A stretch of DNA of 64,000 bases. Origin: Rhizobium mesosinicum (GTDB lineage: Bacteria > Pseudomonadota > Alphaproteobacteria > Rhizobiales > Rhizobiaceae). Location: the NCBI RefSeq assembly GCF_019511345.1, contig NZ_JAEUAK010000006.1, positions 272,000 through 335,999 of the forward strand, written 5' to 3'. Positions within the stretch are counted from its first letter, which is position 1. Every line of letters starts with the position of its first letter. The notes under the pieces are model-generated. The model was given only the letters and a program-made list of their open reading frames with translations. It did no database searches and was not told where the DNA came from. A program made the position numbers and the translations under genes. This document shows, one piece after another, positions 33,131 through 44,673 of this stretch.

Positions 33131-33144
33131 ATGATGGACATCAT
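33131..33144. promoter_or_regulatory. Candidate TetR operator, site 2
   Basis: ATGATG-GA-CATCAT is a perfect 6-2-6 palindrome, 36 bases before the regulator start at 33180. A weaker related element (TATGA-N8-TCATA, 33068-33085) lies nearer the MFS start. Confidence 0.68.
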
Positions 33145-33179
33145 ATAAATTGTCAAGCGACCATTTCCGGAGACGAAAA

Positions 33180-33758
33180 ATGCGGGTCAGCCGCGAGAAA
33201 TTTGCAGAAAACCGCGAGAAGATCCTGACGGCTGCCAGCGTGCTCTTTCGCGAGAACGGGTTCGATGGCGTCGGTGTCGCCGACATCATGAAGGCGGCGG
33301 GTCTTACGCATGGCGGGTTTTACGGCCATTTCGAATCGAAAGACGACCTCGCGCTGGAGGTCAGCCGCAAGCTGATCGAGCGTGTGGAAGAACGCTGGCG
33401 TGAGCTGATCGCCGCTGAGCCAGACAAGCCGCTTCAGGCACTGCTCGATCACTACATCCATTGGCGCACGGTCGACGATCCCGGCGGAAGCTGCGTATTT
33501 GCCTCACTGATTCAGGAAGTCAGCCGCAGCGAAGGCGCGGTTCGTGCGACCTTTAGCGAGGGGCTGTCCACGCTGGTCGATGTGCTGAAGGAGGTGGTGC
33601 CGGGCGCGACCGAGGAAGAGCGCCGCGCCAATGCGACGACGACGCTTTCGTCGATGATGGGGGCCGTCATTCTTGCCCGTGCGGTGGAGGATCGGGCGCT
33701 CGCCGAGCACTTTCTGGTCACGATGCGCCGCAAGCTCGACCCGGTGCGGCAATCTTAG
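33180..33758 (+). CDS. TetR-family transcriptional regulator
   Basis: A 192-residue TetR/AcrR regulator. The N-terminal DNA-binding part is FAENREKILTAASVLFRENGFDGVGVADIMKAAGLT in outline (helix-turn-helix about residues 28-48, with GGFYGHFESKDDL). The C-terminal ligand domain (about 70-190) includes GGSCVFASLIQEVSRS, close to the subfamily whose members respond to electrophiles or drugs. It is divergent from the MFS gene and probably represses both genes through the two palindromes upstream. ATG 33180 is the natural start; an upstream ten-residue extension is unlikely. Confidence 0.92.
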   Translation: MRVSREKFAENREKILTAASVLFRENGFDGVGVADIMKAAGLTHGGFYGHFESKDDLALEVSRKLIERVEERWRELIAAEPDKPLQALLDHYIHWRTVDDPGGSCVFASLIQEVSRSEGAVRATFSEGLSTLVDVLKEVVPGATEEERRANATTTLSSMMGAVILARAVEDRALAEHFLVTMRRKLDPVRQS

Positions 33759-33833
33759 GCCGCGTTCTTTCAGATTCGCTCACTACGCCGTCGGTCTGTA
33801 ACGCATGTCGTCGCGGAAGCGCGGGACGGCGCT

Positions 33834-34814
33834 TTACTTGAAGCCGGCGACGTTGTGCGGGATGTAGGGTGCTTCCAGTGCGGCTATATCATCGGCGCTG
33901 AGTTTTACCGTCAGTGCGCTGACGGCATCCGTGAGGTGGTTCGGCTTGGATGCGCCGATGATCGGGGCGGTGACGGCGCTCTTCTGCAGGATCCAGGCGG
34001 TGGCGACCTGCGCCCGGGAAACGCCATGGGCCTTGGCGATTTCGGCAACCTTCTCGACAATCCTGCGGTCAGCATCTTCGGCCTGCTTATAGAGTGTCTT
34101 GCCGAATTCATCGGTCTCGCTGCGGTTGGTCTTCTCATCCCAGTCACGGGTCAGACGGCCGCGGGCAAGCGGGCTCCAGGGAATGACGGCGATCTTCTGG
34201 TCTTCGCAGAAAGGCAGCATTTCGCGTTCTTCTTCGCGATAGAGCAGGTTCAGGTGGTCCTGCATACTGACGAATTCCGTCCAGCCATTGAGGCGCGAGG
34301 TGTAGAGCGCCTTGGCGAATTGCCAGGAATACATGGAGGAAGCGCCGATATAACGTGCCTTTCCGGCTTTCACGACATCATGGAGAGCTTCGAGCGTTTC
34401 CTCGATTGGTGTCGTATAATCCCAGCGGTGGATCTGGTAGAGGTCGACGTAATCAGTGCCGAGGCGGCGCAGGCTGTTATCTATTTCGTCGAAGATCGCC
34501 TTACGCGATAGGCCGGCGCCGTTCGGGCCGGGGCGCATGCGGTTGAAGACCTTGGTCGCGAGTACGATATCCTCGCGCTTGGCGAAATCCCTGATGGCGC
34601 GTCCGACGATCTCCTCGGAGGAGCCGTTGGAATAGGTGTTGGCCGTGTCGAGGAAATTGATACCGAGATCGATCGCCTGTTTGAGGAGCGCGCGGCTTTC
34701 CTCTTCCGGCAGGCTCCAGGCATGGTTTCCGCGGTTGGGATCGCCATAGGTCATGCAGCCGAGGCAAATCTTCGAGACTTCGAGACCGGTTTTTCCGAGT
34801 TTTACATATTCCAT
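33834..34814 (-). CDS. Aldo/keto reductase
   Basis: A 326-residue NADPH-dependent (beta/alpha)8 reductase of the YajO/PhdJ-like branch. The N-terminus MEYVKLGKTGLEVSKICLGCMTYG, the catalytic Asp in NFLDTANTYSNG, Lys in VLATKV, and His in LYQIHRWDY give the Asp-Tyr-Lys-His tetrad. The C-terminal cofactor region is TAPIIGASKPNHL. The physiological substrate is unknown, probably a reactive aldehyde or ketone. It stands alone, convergent with the tetR-type gene and divergent from the acyl-CoA synthetase gene. Confidence 0.92.
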   Translation of the reverse strand: MEYVKLGKTGLEVSKICLGCMTYGDPNRGNHAWSLPEEESRALLKQAIDLGINFLDTANTYSNGSSEEIVGRAIRDFAKREDIVLATKVFNRMRPGPNGAGLSRKAIFDEIDNSLRRLGTDYVDLYQIHRWDYTTPIEETLEALHDVVKAGKARYIGASSMYSWQFAKALYTSRLNGWTEFVSMQDHLNLLYREEEREMLPFCEDQKIAVIPWSPLARGRLTRDWDEKTNRSETDEFGKTLYKQAEDADRRIVEKVAEIAKAHGVSRAQVATAWILQKSAVTAPIIGASKPNHLTDAVSALTVKLSADDIAALEAPYIPHNVAGFK

Positions 34815-35030
34815 GAAAGTGCTCCGCGATGAATTTCAGCGACTCCCAGGCGCATGCGCACGATGTAGCGCAGAAATCGCCGAAGTCTCAGCAAGCCCGA
34901 CAAAGAATGTGTTGTGCAGCTAGCGCAATAATACCTGATGAGCGAGCGGAATGTCTTCTTATCCCTGCGGGTTACACCGCTTGCGCATTCGGTCGGTGAG
35001 GTGTTAGCTGGTGCAGCATTCTACTGGATC

Positions 35031-36674
35031 ATGCCCATGAAACTGCCGCCCGGCGATCGATACGACACGCTCTACCGCGATTTCTCCTGGCAGATCCCCG
35101 AGGACTTCAATATCGGCCGCGCCGTCTGCAACGACTGGGCGGCGCGTGATCCTGATCGCGTCTGCCTCGAACATTTTAGTCCCGACAGCCACCATCTGGC
35201 GTTGACCTATGGCGAGCTTGCCGCCCGCTCCTCATCCTTCGCCAATGGGCTTTCGGCACTTGGTCTCGGCAAGGGGGATCGTGTGGCGCTGCTCCTGCCG
35301 CAATCCTTCGAGACGGTCATTTCGCATGTGGCGATCTACAAGATGGGTGCGATTGCCCTGCCGCTCGCGTTGCTTTTCGGTGTCGATGCGCTGGAGTACC
35401 GGCTGAAGGCTGCAGGTGCGAGAGCTGTCGTCACCAATGGTTTCGGGCTTGGACGCATCAATCAGATCCGCGACCGACTGCCTGACGTCAAACATCTCAT
35501 CAGCGTCGATGGAGCCTCCGCAAGCACGCTCGGCTTTGCCGATCTGGTTTCTGCCCATTCTTCAACCTTTGAAATTGCGCAATCGGGCCCGGATGAGCCG
35601 GCACTGATGATCTTCACATCAGGCACGACAGGTCCACCGAAGGGCGCGCTGCACGGTCACCGGGTACTCGCCGGCCACATTCCCGGCATGCAGTTCGTTC
35701 ACCAAGGTTTCCCGCAGGCGGGAGACAAGGTCTGGACGCCGTCTGACTGGGCATGGGCGGGGGGGCTGCTCAATGCGTTGCTGCCGAGCCTGCTGCTCGG
35801 CGTGCCTGTTGTTTCCTCGCCGGCACAGAAATTCGATGCTGACATGGCCTATCGCATCATGGCCGAGATGAAGGTGCGGAATGCCTTCATTCCGCCGACG
35901 GCACTTAGACTCCTGAAATCCGTCGAGGAGCCGCGCTCGAAATACGATCTCGTGCTGCGCACCATCGGTTCGGCAGGTGAATCCCTGGGGCGCGAAACCT
36001 ACGAGTGGGCGCGCCGCACGCTCGGCATTACCGTCAACGAATTCTACGGGCAGACGGAGTGCAATTTCGTGCTGTCTTCGAGCGCTGCCTTCGGGGTGAC
36101 CAAGGCTGGTGCGATCGGGCGGGCGTCGCCTGGCCACAGGGTGGCGATCGTCAGTGATAAAGGTGATGAGGTGTCTGTCGGCGAGCAGGGGCAGATCGCT
36201 ATCGCCAGCCCCGACCCGGTGATGTTCCTCGGCTACTGGAACGACCCCGATGCGACGGAGAGGAAATATGCTAAGGGCTGGCTACTGACCGGCGATATCG
36301 GCCGGCAGGACGCGCAGGGCTATGTCATCTTCGCCGGCCGTGACGACGACGTCATCACCTCGTCCGGGTACCGCATAGGGCCGGCGGAGATCGAGGACTG
36401 TCTCGTCGGCCATCCGGCCGTGCAGCTTGCCGCTGCCGTCGGCAAGCCAGATGCGCTGCGTACGGAGATCGTCAAGGCCTATATCGTGCTTTCGCCGGAC
36501 TACAGCCCGAGTGCGGAGCTGGCAGCAGAAATCCAGGACTGGGTGAAAACCCGGCTTTCGATGCACGAATATCCGCGCGAGGTTGAATTCGTCGATACTC
36601 TGCCGCTGACGACTACCGGAAAGGTCATTCGCCGGCTCCTGCGGGAAAAGGCTGCGGCGGAAGCTAAGAACTAA
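35031..36674 (+). CDS. AMP-binding acyl-CoA synthetase
   Basis: A 547-residue ANL-superfamily enzyme that activates a carboxylic acid with ATP and CoA. The P-loop-like A3 motif is IFTSGTTGPPKGALHGH, the A5 region is EFYGQTECN, A7 is GWLLTGDIGRQD, and the A10 lysine sits in TTTGKVIRR near the end. The sequence resembles medium-chain or acetyl/propionyl-type synthetases, but chain preference cannot be told. ATG 35031 or 35037 gives a natural N-terminus (MKLPPGDRYDTLY); the 31 residues back to 34938 look spurious. Confidence 0.9.
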   Translation: MPMKLPPGDRYDTLYRDFSWQIPEDFNIGRAVCNDWAARDPDRVCLEHFSPDSHHLALTYGELAARSSSFANGLSALGLGKGDRVALLLPQSFETVISHVAIYKMGAIALPLALLFGVDALEYRLKAAGARAVVTNGFGLGRINQIRDRLPDVKHLISVDGASASTLGFADLVSAHSSTFEIAQSGPDEPALMIFTSGTTGPPKGALHGHRVLAGHIPGMQFVHQGFPQAGDKVWTPSDWAWAGGLLNALLPSLLLGVPVVSSPAQKFDADMAYRIMAEMKVRNAFIPPTALRLLKSVEEPRSKYDLVLRTIGSAGESLGRETYEWARRTLGITVNEFYGQTECNFVLSSSAAFGVTKAGAIGRASPGHRVAIVSDKGDEVSVGEQGQIAIASPDPVMFLGYWNDPDATERKYAKGWLLTGDIGRQDAQGYVIFAGRDDDVITSSGYRIGPAEIEDCLVGHPAVQLAAAVGKPDALRTEIVKAYIVLSPDYSPSAELAAEIQDWVKTRLSMHEYPREVEFVDTLPLTTTGKVIRRLLREKAAAEAKN

Positions 36675-37948
36675 CCGCGGCCGGCAAGCGACATGATCTT
36701 CTCGCGCAACATCTTCGCCATGTTGCGGGTACTGCGGTACATGTGGAGCTGGGCTGCGACCTGTCGCATGTCGCGGTCGCCGTTCTGGGTGAGGCCGATC
36801 ACAAGCGTGCCCATCTCCTCGCGTTCCCGCCAAAAGCGGCTCATGATCGGATGATCCGAGACGGCGCAGGAATCCGAACGCACGACATTGGCATCGTCGA
36901 GATGCCACTCGGTCAGTTCGCTCATCAAAAGTTTGCCCGGCGAATAGCGGGAGTAGTTTTCGTCATAGGCGGTCTTCCAGGTATAGGCCTCGCCGCCCAT
37001 CATCAGCACGACCACGGCAGCGATTGCCTTGCCATTAACGTCGATCGTGTGGATGCGCACGGCATCGACTTCCGCCAGATTGGAGACAGCCTCGCGGGCA
37101 AAGGCGGTGTGATAACGGTCGGTCACTAGCGCGCTGCGGCGCTTGCCTTTCCAGCCGCCGGCCTCCAGTGCCAGGAATTCCTCGAAGCGTAGATGGATCT
37201 CGCGCGGCTGGCGGGCCACGGTATGAACGACCGAGCCGAGTTCTTCGAGCAGCCGCCACTGGCGGCGCATCTCGCGCTGGTGGGAGGAAGATACCGTGCG
37301 GCCGAGATAGACCATGGCGTCGTCATCGCTCTGCAGCATCGGCCGTTCGTAAGGATTGGCGACGGTCAGCGGCAGATTGCGGCTAAGCGCCACGGCTTTT
37401 GCCATGCGCACGAAGATGCCGTTCAGCCGGACGTCCGGCAGCACCAGCGTGCCCGGAAGGCCGAGATCCGGCGTGACAAGGCCTTCGAAGAGATTGTCCA
37501 GCGTCTCGGCCGCGTCCTCGGCATCAACCAAGGGGGTGCCAAGCGGACCGAAACTGTTTGCCCAGCCGCGGATGATCGACGGGCCGACGGCAAAGCCGGG
37601 TTTGTCGACCGAGAAGGGCATAAGAAGGCGCATGCGGCTACGATGTTCGTTCTCATCGCGGATGATTGCGAAATTGACCTGCCGGTCTTCCAGCCGCGGC
37701 ATGGCGGGCGCCAGGAAACGGCCGCTGAAGAAGACGTTCGGCTCCATCGCGCGGTTGGAGAGGAAATCCAGTTCTTCCTGCAGATCGTAACCCAGCTTAC
37801 CGGGGTAAAGGCAGAGCTCGCGCCCTTGCCGCCCGATTTCGATCCGTGCTTCTGCCTGCGGGGCTTCGAACTTGAGTGCGGCAAGATCGTGAACCATGCG
37901 GTTCGCGTTGCTGTCGGTGCTCTCGGTGATGGGAGGTATATGCACCAT
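36671..37948 (-). CDS. GNAT-type acetyltransferase, BioF2/CelD-like (Acetyltransf_6)
   Basis: A 425-residue protein with two GNAT-like lobes, as in the Acetyltransf_6/FemAB-like families. The second lobe has SSSHQREMRRQWRLLEELG, FEEFLALEAGGWKGK and AYDENYSRYSPGKLLMSEL, the family core; its cellulose/exopolysaccharide neighbours in rhizobia led to the old CelD name. It starts directly after the stop of the flippase gene on the same strand (no gap), so both are probably used together, perhaps for decorating a surface polysaccharide. The actual acceptor is unknown. Confidence 0.82.
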   Translation of the reverse strand: MVHIPPITESTDSNANRMVHDLAALKFEAPQAEARIEIGRQGRELCLYPGKLGYDLQEELDFLSNRAMEPNVFFSGRFLAPAMPRLEDRQVNFAIIRDENEHRSRMRLLMPFSVDKPGFAVGPSIIRGWANSFGPLGTPLVDAEDAAETLDNLFEGLVTPDLGLPGTLVLPDVRLNGIFVRMAKAVALSRNLPLTVANPYERPMLQSDDDAMVYLGRTVSSSHQREMRRQWRLLEELGSVVHTVARQPREIHLRFEEFLALEAGGWKGKRRSALVTDRYHTAFAREAVSNLAEVDAVRIHTIDVNGKAIAAVVVLMMGGEAYTWKTAYDENYSRYSPGKLLMSELTEWHLDDANVVRSDSCAVSDHPIMSRFWREREEMGTLVIGLTQNGDRDMRQVAAQLHMYRSTRNMAKMLREKIMSLAGRG

Positions 37949-39364
37949 CTATCGGGCTCTCATGTCTGGCGTTGCGGCGGAAGGGGTTGCAAAGGCAAAA
38001 AGCGTGAAGCCGAGTGCGCGGCGCACAAAGACATGCAGCAGGATCGCTTCCACGGCCATGGCGGAGGCAGTGGCAATCGCCGTGCCGACGATGCCGTAGT
38101 GCGGGATCAGCAGGAGATTGAGGCCGACATTGGCGGCGAGTGCTCCAGCATAAAGGGCGACGCAGAGGTTCTGCTTGCCTGCCATCATCAGCAGCGTCTC
38201 GGCGGGGCCGACCAGGGCCTTGGCAAGGATACCAGCCAGCAGGATCGCCATCAGCATATAACCAGCCGTAAAGGCGCCGCCGAAAAGCGACAGCAGCAGA
38301 TGCCCGGCCGCCAGCACCGCGAGACCGGCTCCAAGCGCAGGCCAAAAGGTCCAGCGGGCGGCATCGGCAGCCGCAACCGCGAGATCGGCCCGGTTGCCCT
38401 CGGCAATGATCGAGGAGAAGCGCGGGCCGGCGGCGGCCTTAACCGAGAAATTGATGAAATGCACCAGCGCCATCGTCTTGGCCGCCGCGAAATAAATCGC
38501 GACGTCATGCGGCTCCAGGAAGATGCCGACGACGACGACGTCGGAGTTGGTCAGCAGGAAGCCCACGCCCTCGATGAGGAAGATCGGGAAGGCAACACCG
38601 AGCCACTCCAGGAAATCCACCTTGCGTGGACCGGCATCGTAATGCCTACGCATCCGATAGAGCGTGGCGGCATATTGGCCGAGCGCGGTGACGAAGGTTG
38701 CCGCGAGTGCGGCCTGCATGGCGGTGACTGCCGTGTGCGGTGCGCCGAAGAAGATCGCGGCCAGCATGAAGAGGATGATGAGGATCGGCCTGACAATATA
38801 GACCGGGCTGAGCGCCATGACCGGCCAATGATTGGCCCGCGACGTGCCTTCGAGAATATCGCCGAGCGCGATCATCGGCATGGCCATGAGGCCGAGGAAG
38901 ATCGGCACCAGATAATAGCTCTCGATCCTGTCGCCGAAGAAATGGAGCCCGAGCATGCCGGCGATGAGAACGGTCGTCCCCGAGAGCAGCGCGAAAATAC
39001 GCGCGGAGCCGGTCAGGCCGCGGATTTCGGCGAAGGCGCCGGCAGCGCGATATTGCGGCAGGAAGCGGACGATCGCGGTGTGGAAACCGAGGCAGGAAAG
39101 ATCGCCGCAGAGGACGACCAGCACCCACACGAAAACGAAGATGCCGTATTCATATTCGCCCATCAGCCGGGCGAGCACGATCTGCGACAGGAAGGCGAGG
39201 GCTGCGCTCAGAATACGGATTGAAAAGGCGATCAGCGCCATACGCTGGGCAGCGGCCTTGTCGCCCCGTTCGGTCAGAACTGCGGCAAGCATGCGCAGCA
39301 GGCGGGCGGCGATCGGCCGCAGCCCCGCGGGCAGCATTTTTTCCGCTGTTTCTATGACCGCCAT
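37949..39364 (-). CDS. Polysaccharide flippase (Wzx/MATE-like, MviN superfamily)
   Basis: A 471-residue integral membrane protein with about twelve to fourteen helices of the Polysacc_synt type. Features are FLSQIVLARLMGEYEYGIFVFVW near the first two helices and GLHFFGDRIESYYLVPIFL further on. It would move a lipid-linked oligosaccharide across the inner membrane. No glycosyltransferases stand next to it; the only partner is the acetyltransferase gene that follows. ATG 39364 (MAVIETAEK) is taken over TTG 39376. Confidence 0.87.
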   Translation of the reverse strand: MAVIETAEKMLPAGLRPIAARLLRMLAAVLTERGDKAAAQRMALIAFSIRILSAALAFLSQIVLARLMGEYEYGIFVFVWVLVVLCGDLSCLGFHTAIVRFLPQYRAAGAFAEIRGLTGSARIFALLSGTTVLIAGMLGLHFFGDRIESYYLVPIFLGLMAMPMIALGDILEGTSRANHWPVMALSPVYIVRPILIILFMLAAIFFGAPHTAVTAMQAALAATFVTALGQYAATLYRMRRHYDAGPRKVDFLEWLGVAFPIFLIEGVGFLLTNSDVVVVGIFLEPHDVAIYFAAAKTMALVHFINFSVKAAAGPRFSSIIAEGNRADLAVAAADAARWTFWPALGAGLAVLAAGHLLLSLFGGAFTAGYMLMAILLAGILAKALVGPAETLLMMAGKQNLCVALYAGALAANVGLNLLLIPHYGIVGTAIATASAMAVEAILLHVFVRRALGFTLFAFATPSAATPDMRAR

Positions 39365-39493
39365 TTTAACACGCAAAACTCTAAGGGCAGGGCATTCGCA
39401 CGGCCAAGTCTTGCCAGATCAGAGTTAAGAAACGGTATGCCCGACGAGGCGGCATTGCCTGTCGCGATGATCCATAATTGAGCGGAAATTACC

Positions 39494-39523
39494 CAAGAAA
39501 AATGGCGCCCGAAGGCGCCATTC
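39494..39523 (-). terminator. Rho-independent terminator of secA
   Basis: On the minus strand AATGGCGCC-TTCG-GGCGCCATT is a perfect nine-pair stem with a TTCG tetraloop, followed by TTTCTT. It begins right after the secA stop codon. Confidence 0.93.
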
Positions 39524-42241
<2,718 letters not shown>

Positions 42242-42486
42242 ATGACTGGTCCTTTCTGAATATTCTTCCCCGACGTTTCTTATTCGCTACCCAGCCGAAA
42301 AACAGGCGCACGCTTGAAAACGCCCGGAAACTGTTCTGGACGCGAGGTTGCGTGACAGATAAGAGGGGGGGCAAATGATGTCAACGGATTTGGCTGATAT
42401 AGAAAGGCCACATTCCGGTGTTGAAGCCTGTTTCGGCTGGATTCACGAAAGCGGAAGCCGGCGGTATGATTGTGAAGGGTTATTTG

Positions 42487-43371
42487 ATGTTGAGCACCAA
42501 CAAACTTGCTGCGCTGGCGTTTACGGCCTTCGTTGCCTTCCAGGCTCCGGCCCATGCCGATGATGCCGTCGTCGCCAAGGTCGGCGATCTGGAAATCCAT
42601 CAGTCGGAACTCGATCTGGCTGTGGCCAATCTCGACCCGCAGCTTGCGCAGCTCCCTGACGACCAGAAGAAGGTTGCCGCCCTCTCTGCCGCCATCGATG
42701 TGAAGCTGCTTGCTGCCGACGCCACGGCCGAGAAGCTCGACCAGACTGATGATTTCAAGAAGCGCATGCAGTATCTGACCGACCGTGAGCTTCACAATGC
42801 CTACTTCAAGAAGCATGTCGTCGACACCGTCACCGATGCCGACGTGAAGGCACGCTACGACAAGGAAGTCGCCGCCCTGCCGAAGCAGGAAGAGGTTCAT
42901 GCCCGCCACATCCTCGTCAAGACCGAGGACGAGGCGAAGGACGTCATCAAGCAGCTCGACGCCGGCAAGGACTTTGCCGAGCTTGCCAAGGAAAAATCCA
43001 CCGATCCCAACAAGGATGACGGCGGCGACCTCGGCTATTTCAGCCGTGGCCGCATGGTCAAGGAGTTCGAGGATGCCGCTTTCGCGCTTGAGAAGGGCAC
43101 CTATTCCAAGACCCCGATCAAGACCGATTTCGGCTATCACGTCATCAAGGTCGAGGATAAGCGAGACGCTCCGCCGCCGCCGTTCGACCAGGTCAAGGAT
43201 CAGGTTCGCCAGCTCGTCATGCGCGACAAGTATCTTGCGCTCCTGAACCAGGCCAAGGCTTCGGCCAAGGTCGATATCATGGACGAAACGCTCCGCAAGG
43301 GTTACGAAGACGCGAACAAGCAGCCTGAGCCGGGTGCCGAACCCGCGCCGGCACCGGCGCCGCAGCAGTAA
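42487..43371 (+). CDS. Periplasmic parvulin-type peptidyl-prolyl isomerase
   Basis: A 294-residue secreted protein. A signal peptide ends at QAPAHA (about residue 24). The SurA-N/PrsA-like arm (about 25-140) is followed by a rotamase domain (about 135-235: HARHILVKTEDEA, FAELAKEKSTDP, GGDLGYFSRGRMVKEFE, FGYHVIKVED). The tail PEPGAEPAPAPAPQQ is proline/alanine-rich. It would assist folding of exported or outer-membrane proteins, which fits its place divergent from secA. ATG 42487 has GAAGGG upstream; ATG 42466 adds seven residues and is possible. Confidence 0.9.
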   Translation: MLSTNKLAALAFTAFVAFQAPAHADDAVVAKVGDLEIHQSELDLAVANLDPQLAQLPDDQKKVAALSAAIDVKLLAADATAEKLDQTDDFKKRMQYLTDRELHNAYFKKHVVDTVTDADVKARYDKEVAALPKQEEVHARHILVKTEDEAKDVIKQLDAGKDFAELAKEKSTDPNKDDGGDLGYFSRGRMVKEFEDAAFALEKGTYSKTPIKTDFGYHVIKVEDKRDAPPPPFDQVKDQVRQLVMRDKYLALLNQAKASAKVDIMDETLRKGYEDANKQPEPGAEPAPAPAPQQ

Positions 43372-43383
43372 TCACCAGCATCT

Positions 43384-43406
43384 GGGCCCGGTTCTTCCGG
43401 GCCTTT
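43384..43406 (+). terminator. Intrinsic terminator after the parvulin gene
   Basis: GGCCCGG-TTCTT-CCGGGCC (43385-43403) with a following TTT. The short T-run suggests partial read-through into argJ, which starts 26 bases later. Confidence 0.7.
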
Positions 43407-43431
43407 CACTATGATAGACAGGTCACATCCG

Positions 43432-44673
43432 ATGTCCGCTACCGTTTCTCCGCTTGCCCCGAAAACCTTTGCCTCGCTGCCGGCCCTTCGCGGCGTGCGC
43501 ATGGCGACCGCTTCCGCCGGCATCAAGTACAAGAACCGGACGGACGTGCTGATGATGGTCTTTGATGCGCCGGCTGCCGTTGCCGGCGTCTTCACCAAGT
43601 CGAAATGTCCCTCCGCGCCCGTCGATTTCTGCCGGGCCAACTTGCCGCATGGCACGGCGCGCGCCGTCGTCGTCAATTCCGGCAATGCCAATGCCTTTAC
43701 CGGCATGAAGGGCCGTGCTGCGACTGAGCTTACCGCCAAGTCTGCCGCCGCTGCCATCGGCTGCGGCGAAAACGAAATCTTCCTTGCGTCGACCGGCGTC
43801 ATCGGCGAACCACTCGACGCTACCAAATTTGCCGGCGTGCTCGACAAGATGCATGCCGATGCGACAGGCGATTTCTGGTTCGAGGCCGCCAAGGCGATCA
43901 TGACCACCGACACCTATCCGAAGGTTGCGACGCGCACTGCCGAAATCGGCGGCGTCAAGGTGACGATCAACGGCATCGCCAAGGGCGCCGGTATGATCGC
44001 GCCCGACATGGCGACCATGCTCTCCTTCGTCGTCACGGATGCTGCGATCGACTCCTCCGTCCTGCAGTCGCTCTTGTCTGCGGGCGTCGAGCCGAGCTTC
44101 AACTCCATGACGGTCGATAGCGATACTTCGACATCGGATACGCTGATGCTGTTTGCGACTGGTGCTGCTGCAGCTGATGGGCAGGCGCGTATCACGAGCG
44201 CGGACGACCCACAGCTCGATGCGTTTCGTTCGGCGCTGAACGACCTCCTCAAGGATCTGGCGATCCAGGTCGCCCGCGACGGCGAGGGCGCAACGAAGAT
44301 GCTGGAGATCACCGTGACTGGTGCCGAGAGCGATGCCGCTGCCAAGACTATTGCTCTTTCAATCGCCAATTCGCCGCTGGTCAAAACCGCGGCTGCGGGT
44401 GAGGATGCCAATTGGGGCCGGATTGTCATGGCCGTCGGCAAGGCCGGTGAAATGGCCGACCGCGACCGGCTCGCCATCTGGTTCGGCGATGTGCGCGTCG
44501 CCGTCAACGGCGAGCGCGACCCTTCCTATTCCGAGGATGCGGCCTCAGCCGTGATGAAGAAGCAGGATATACCTGTGAAAGTCGATATTGGCCTCGGCTC
44601 CGGCAAGGCTACGGTCTGGACCTGCGACCTCACCAAGGAATATGTTGCGATCAATGGCGACTACCGGAGCTGA
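43432..44673 (+). CDS. argJ: Bifunctional ornithine acetyltransferase / N-acetylglutamate synthase
   Basis: A 413-residue Ntn-fold enzyme that cleaves itself into alpha and beta chains. The cleavage site is Ala-Thr195 in MIAPDMATMLSF; Thr195 is the nucleophile. It moves the acetyl group from N-acetylornithine to glutamate (arginine cycle) and may also use acetyl-CoA. Other marks are VNSGNANAFTG (82-92) and GEDANWGRI near the end. ATG 43432 gives the family length. The following GNAT gene starts 20 bases before its stop. Confidence 0.95.
   Translation: MSATVSPLAPKTFASLPALRGVRMATASAGIKYKNRTDVLMMVFDAPAAVAGVFTKSKCPSAPVDFCRANLPHGTARAVVVNSGNANAFTGMKGRAATELTAKSAAAAIGCGENEIFLASTGVIGEPLDATKFAGVLDKMHADATGDFWFEAAKAIMTTDTYPKVATRTAEIGGVKVTINGIAKGAGMIAPDMATMLSFVVTDAAIDSSVLQSLLSAGVEPSFNSMTVDSDTSTSDTLMLFATGAAAADGQARITSADDPQLDAFRSALNDLLKDLAIQVARDGEGATKMLEITVTGAESDAAAKTIALSIANSPLVKTAAAGEDANWGRIVMAVGKAGEMADRDRLAIWFGDVRVAVNGERDPSYSEDAASAVMKKQDIPVKVDIGLGSGKATVWTCDLTKEYVAINGDYRS

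Noticed and set aside
37193..39223. 676-codon plus-strand open frame
   Set aside because: Lies antisense to the acetyltransferase and flippase genes; reads as charged low-complexity sequence with no fold.
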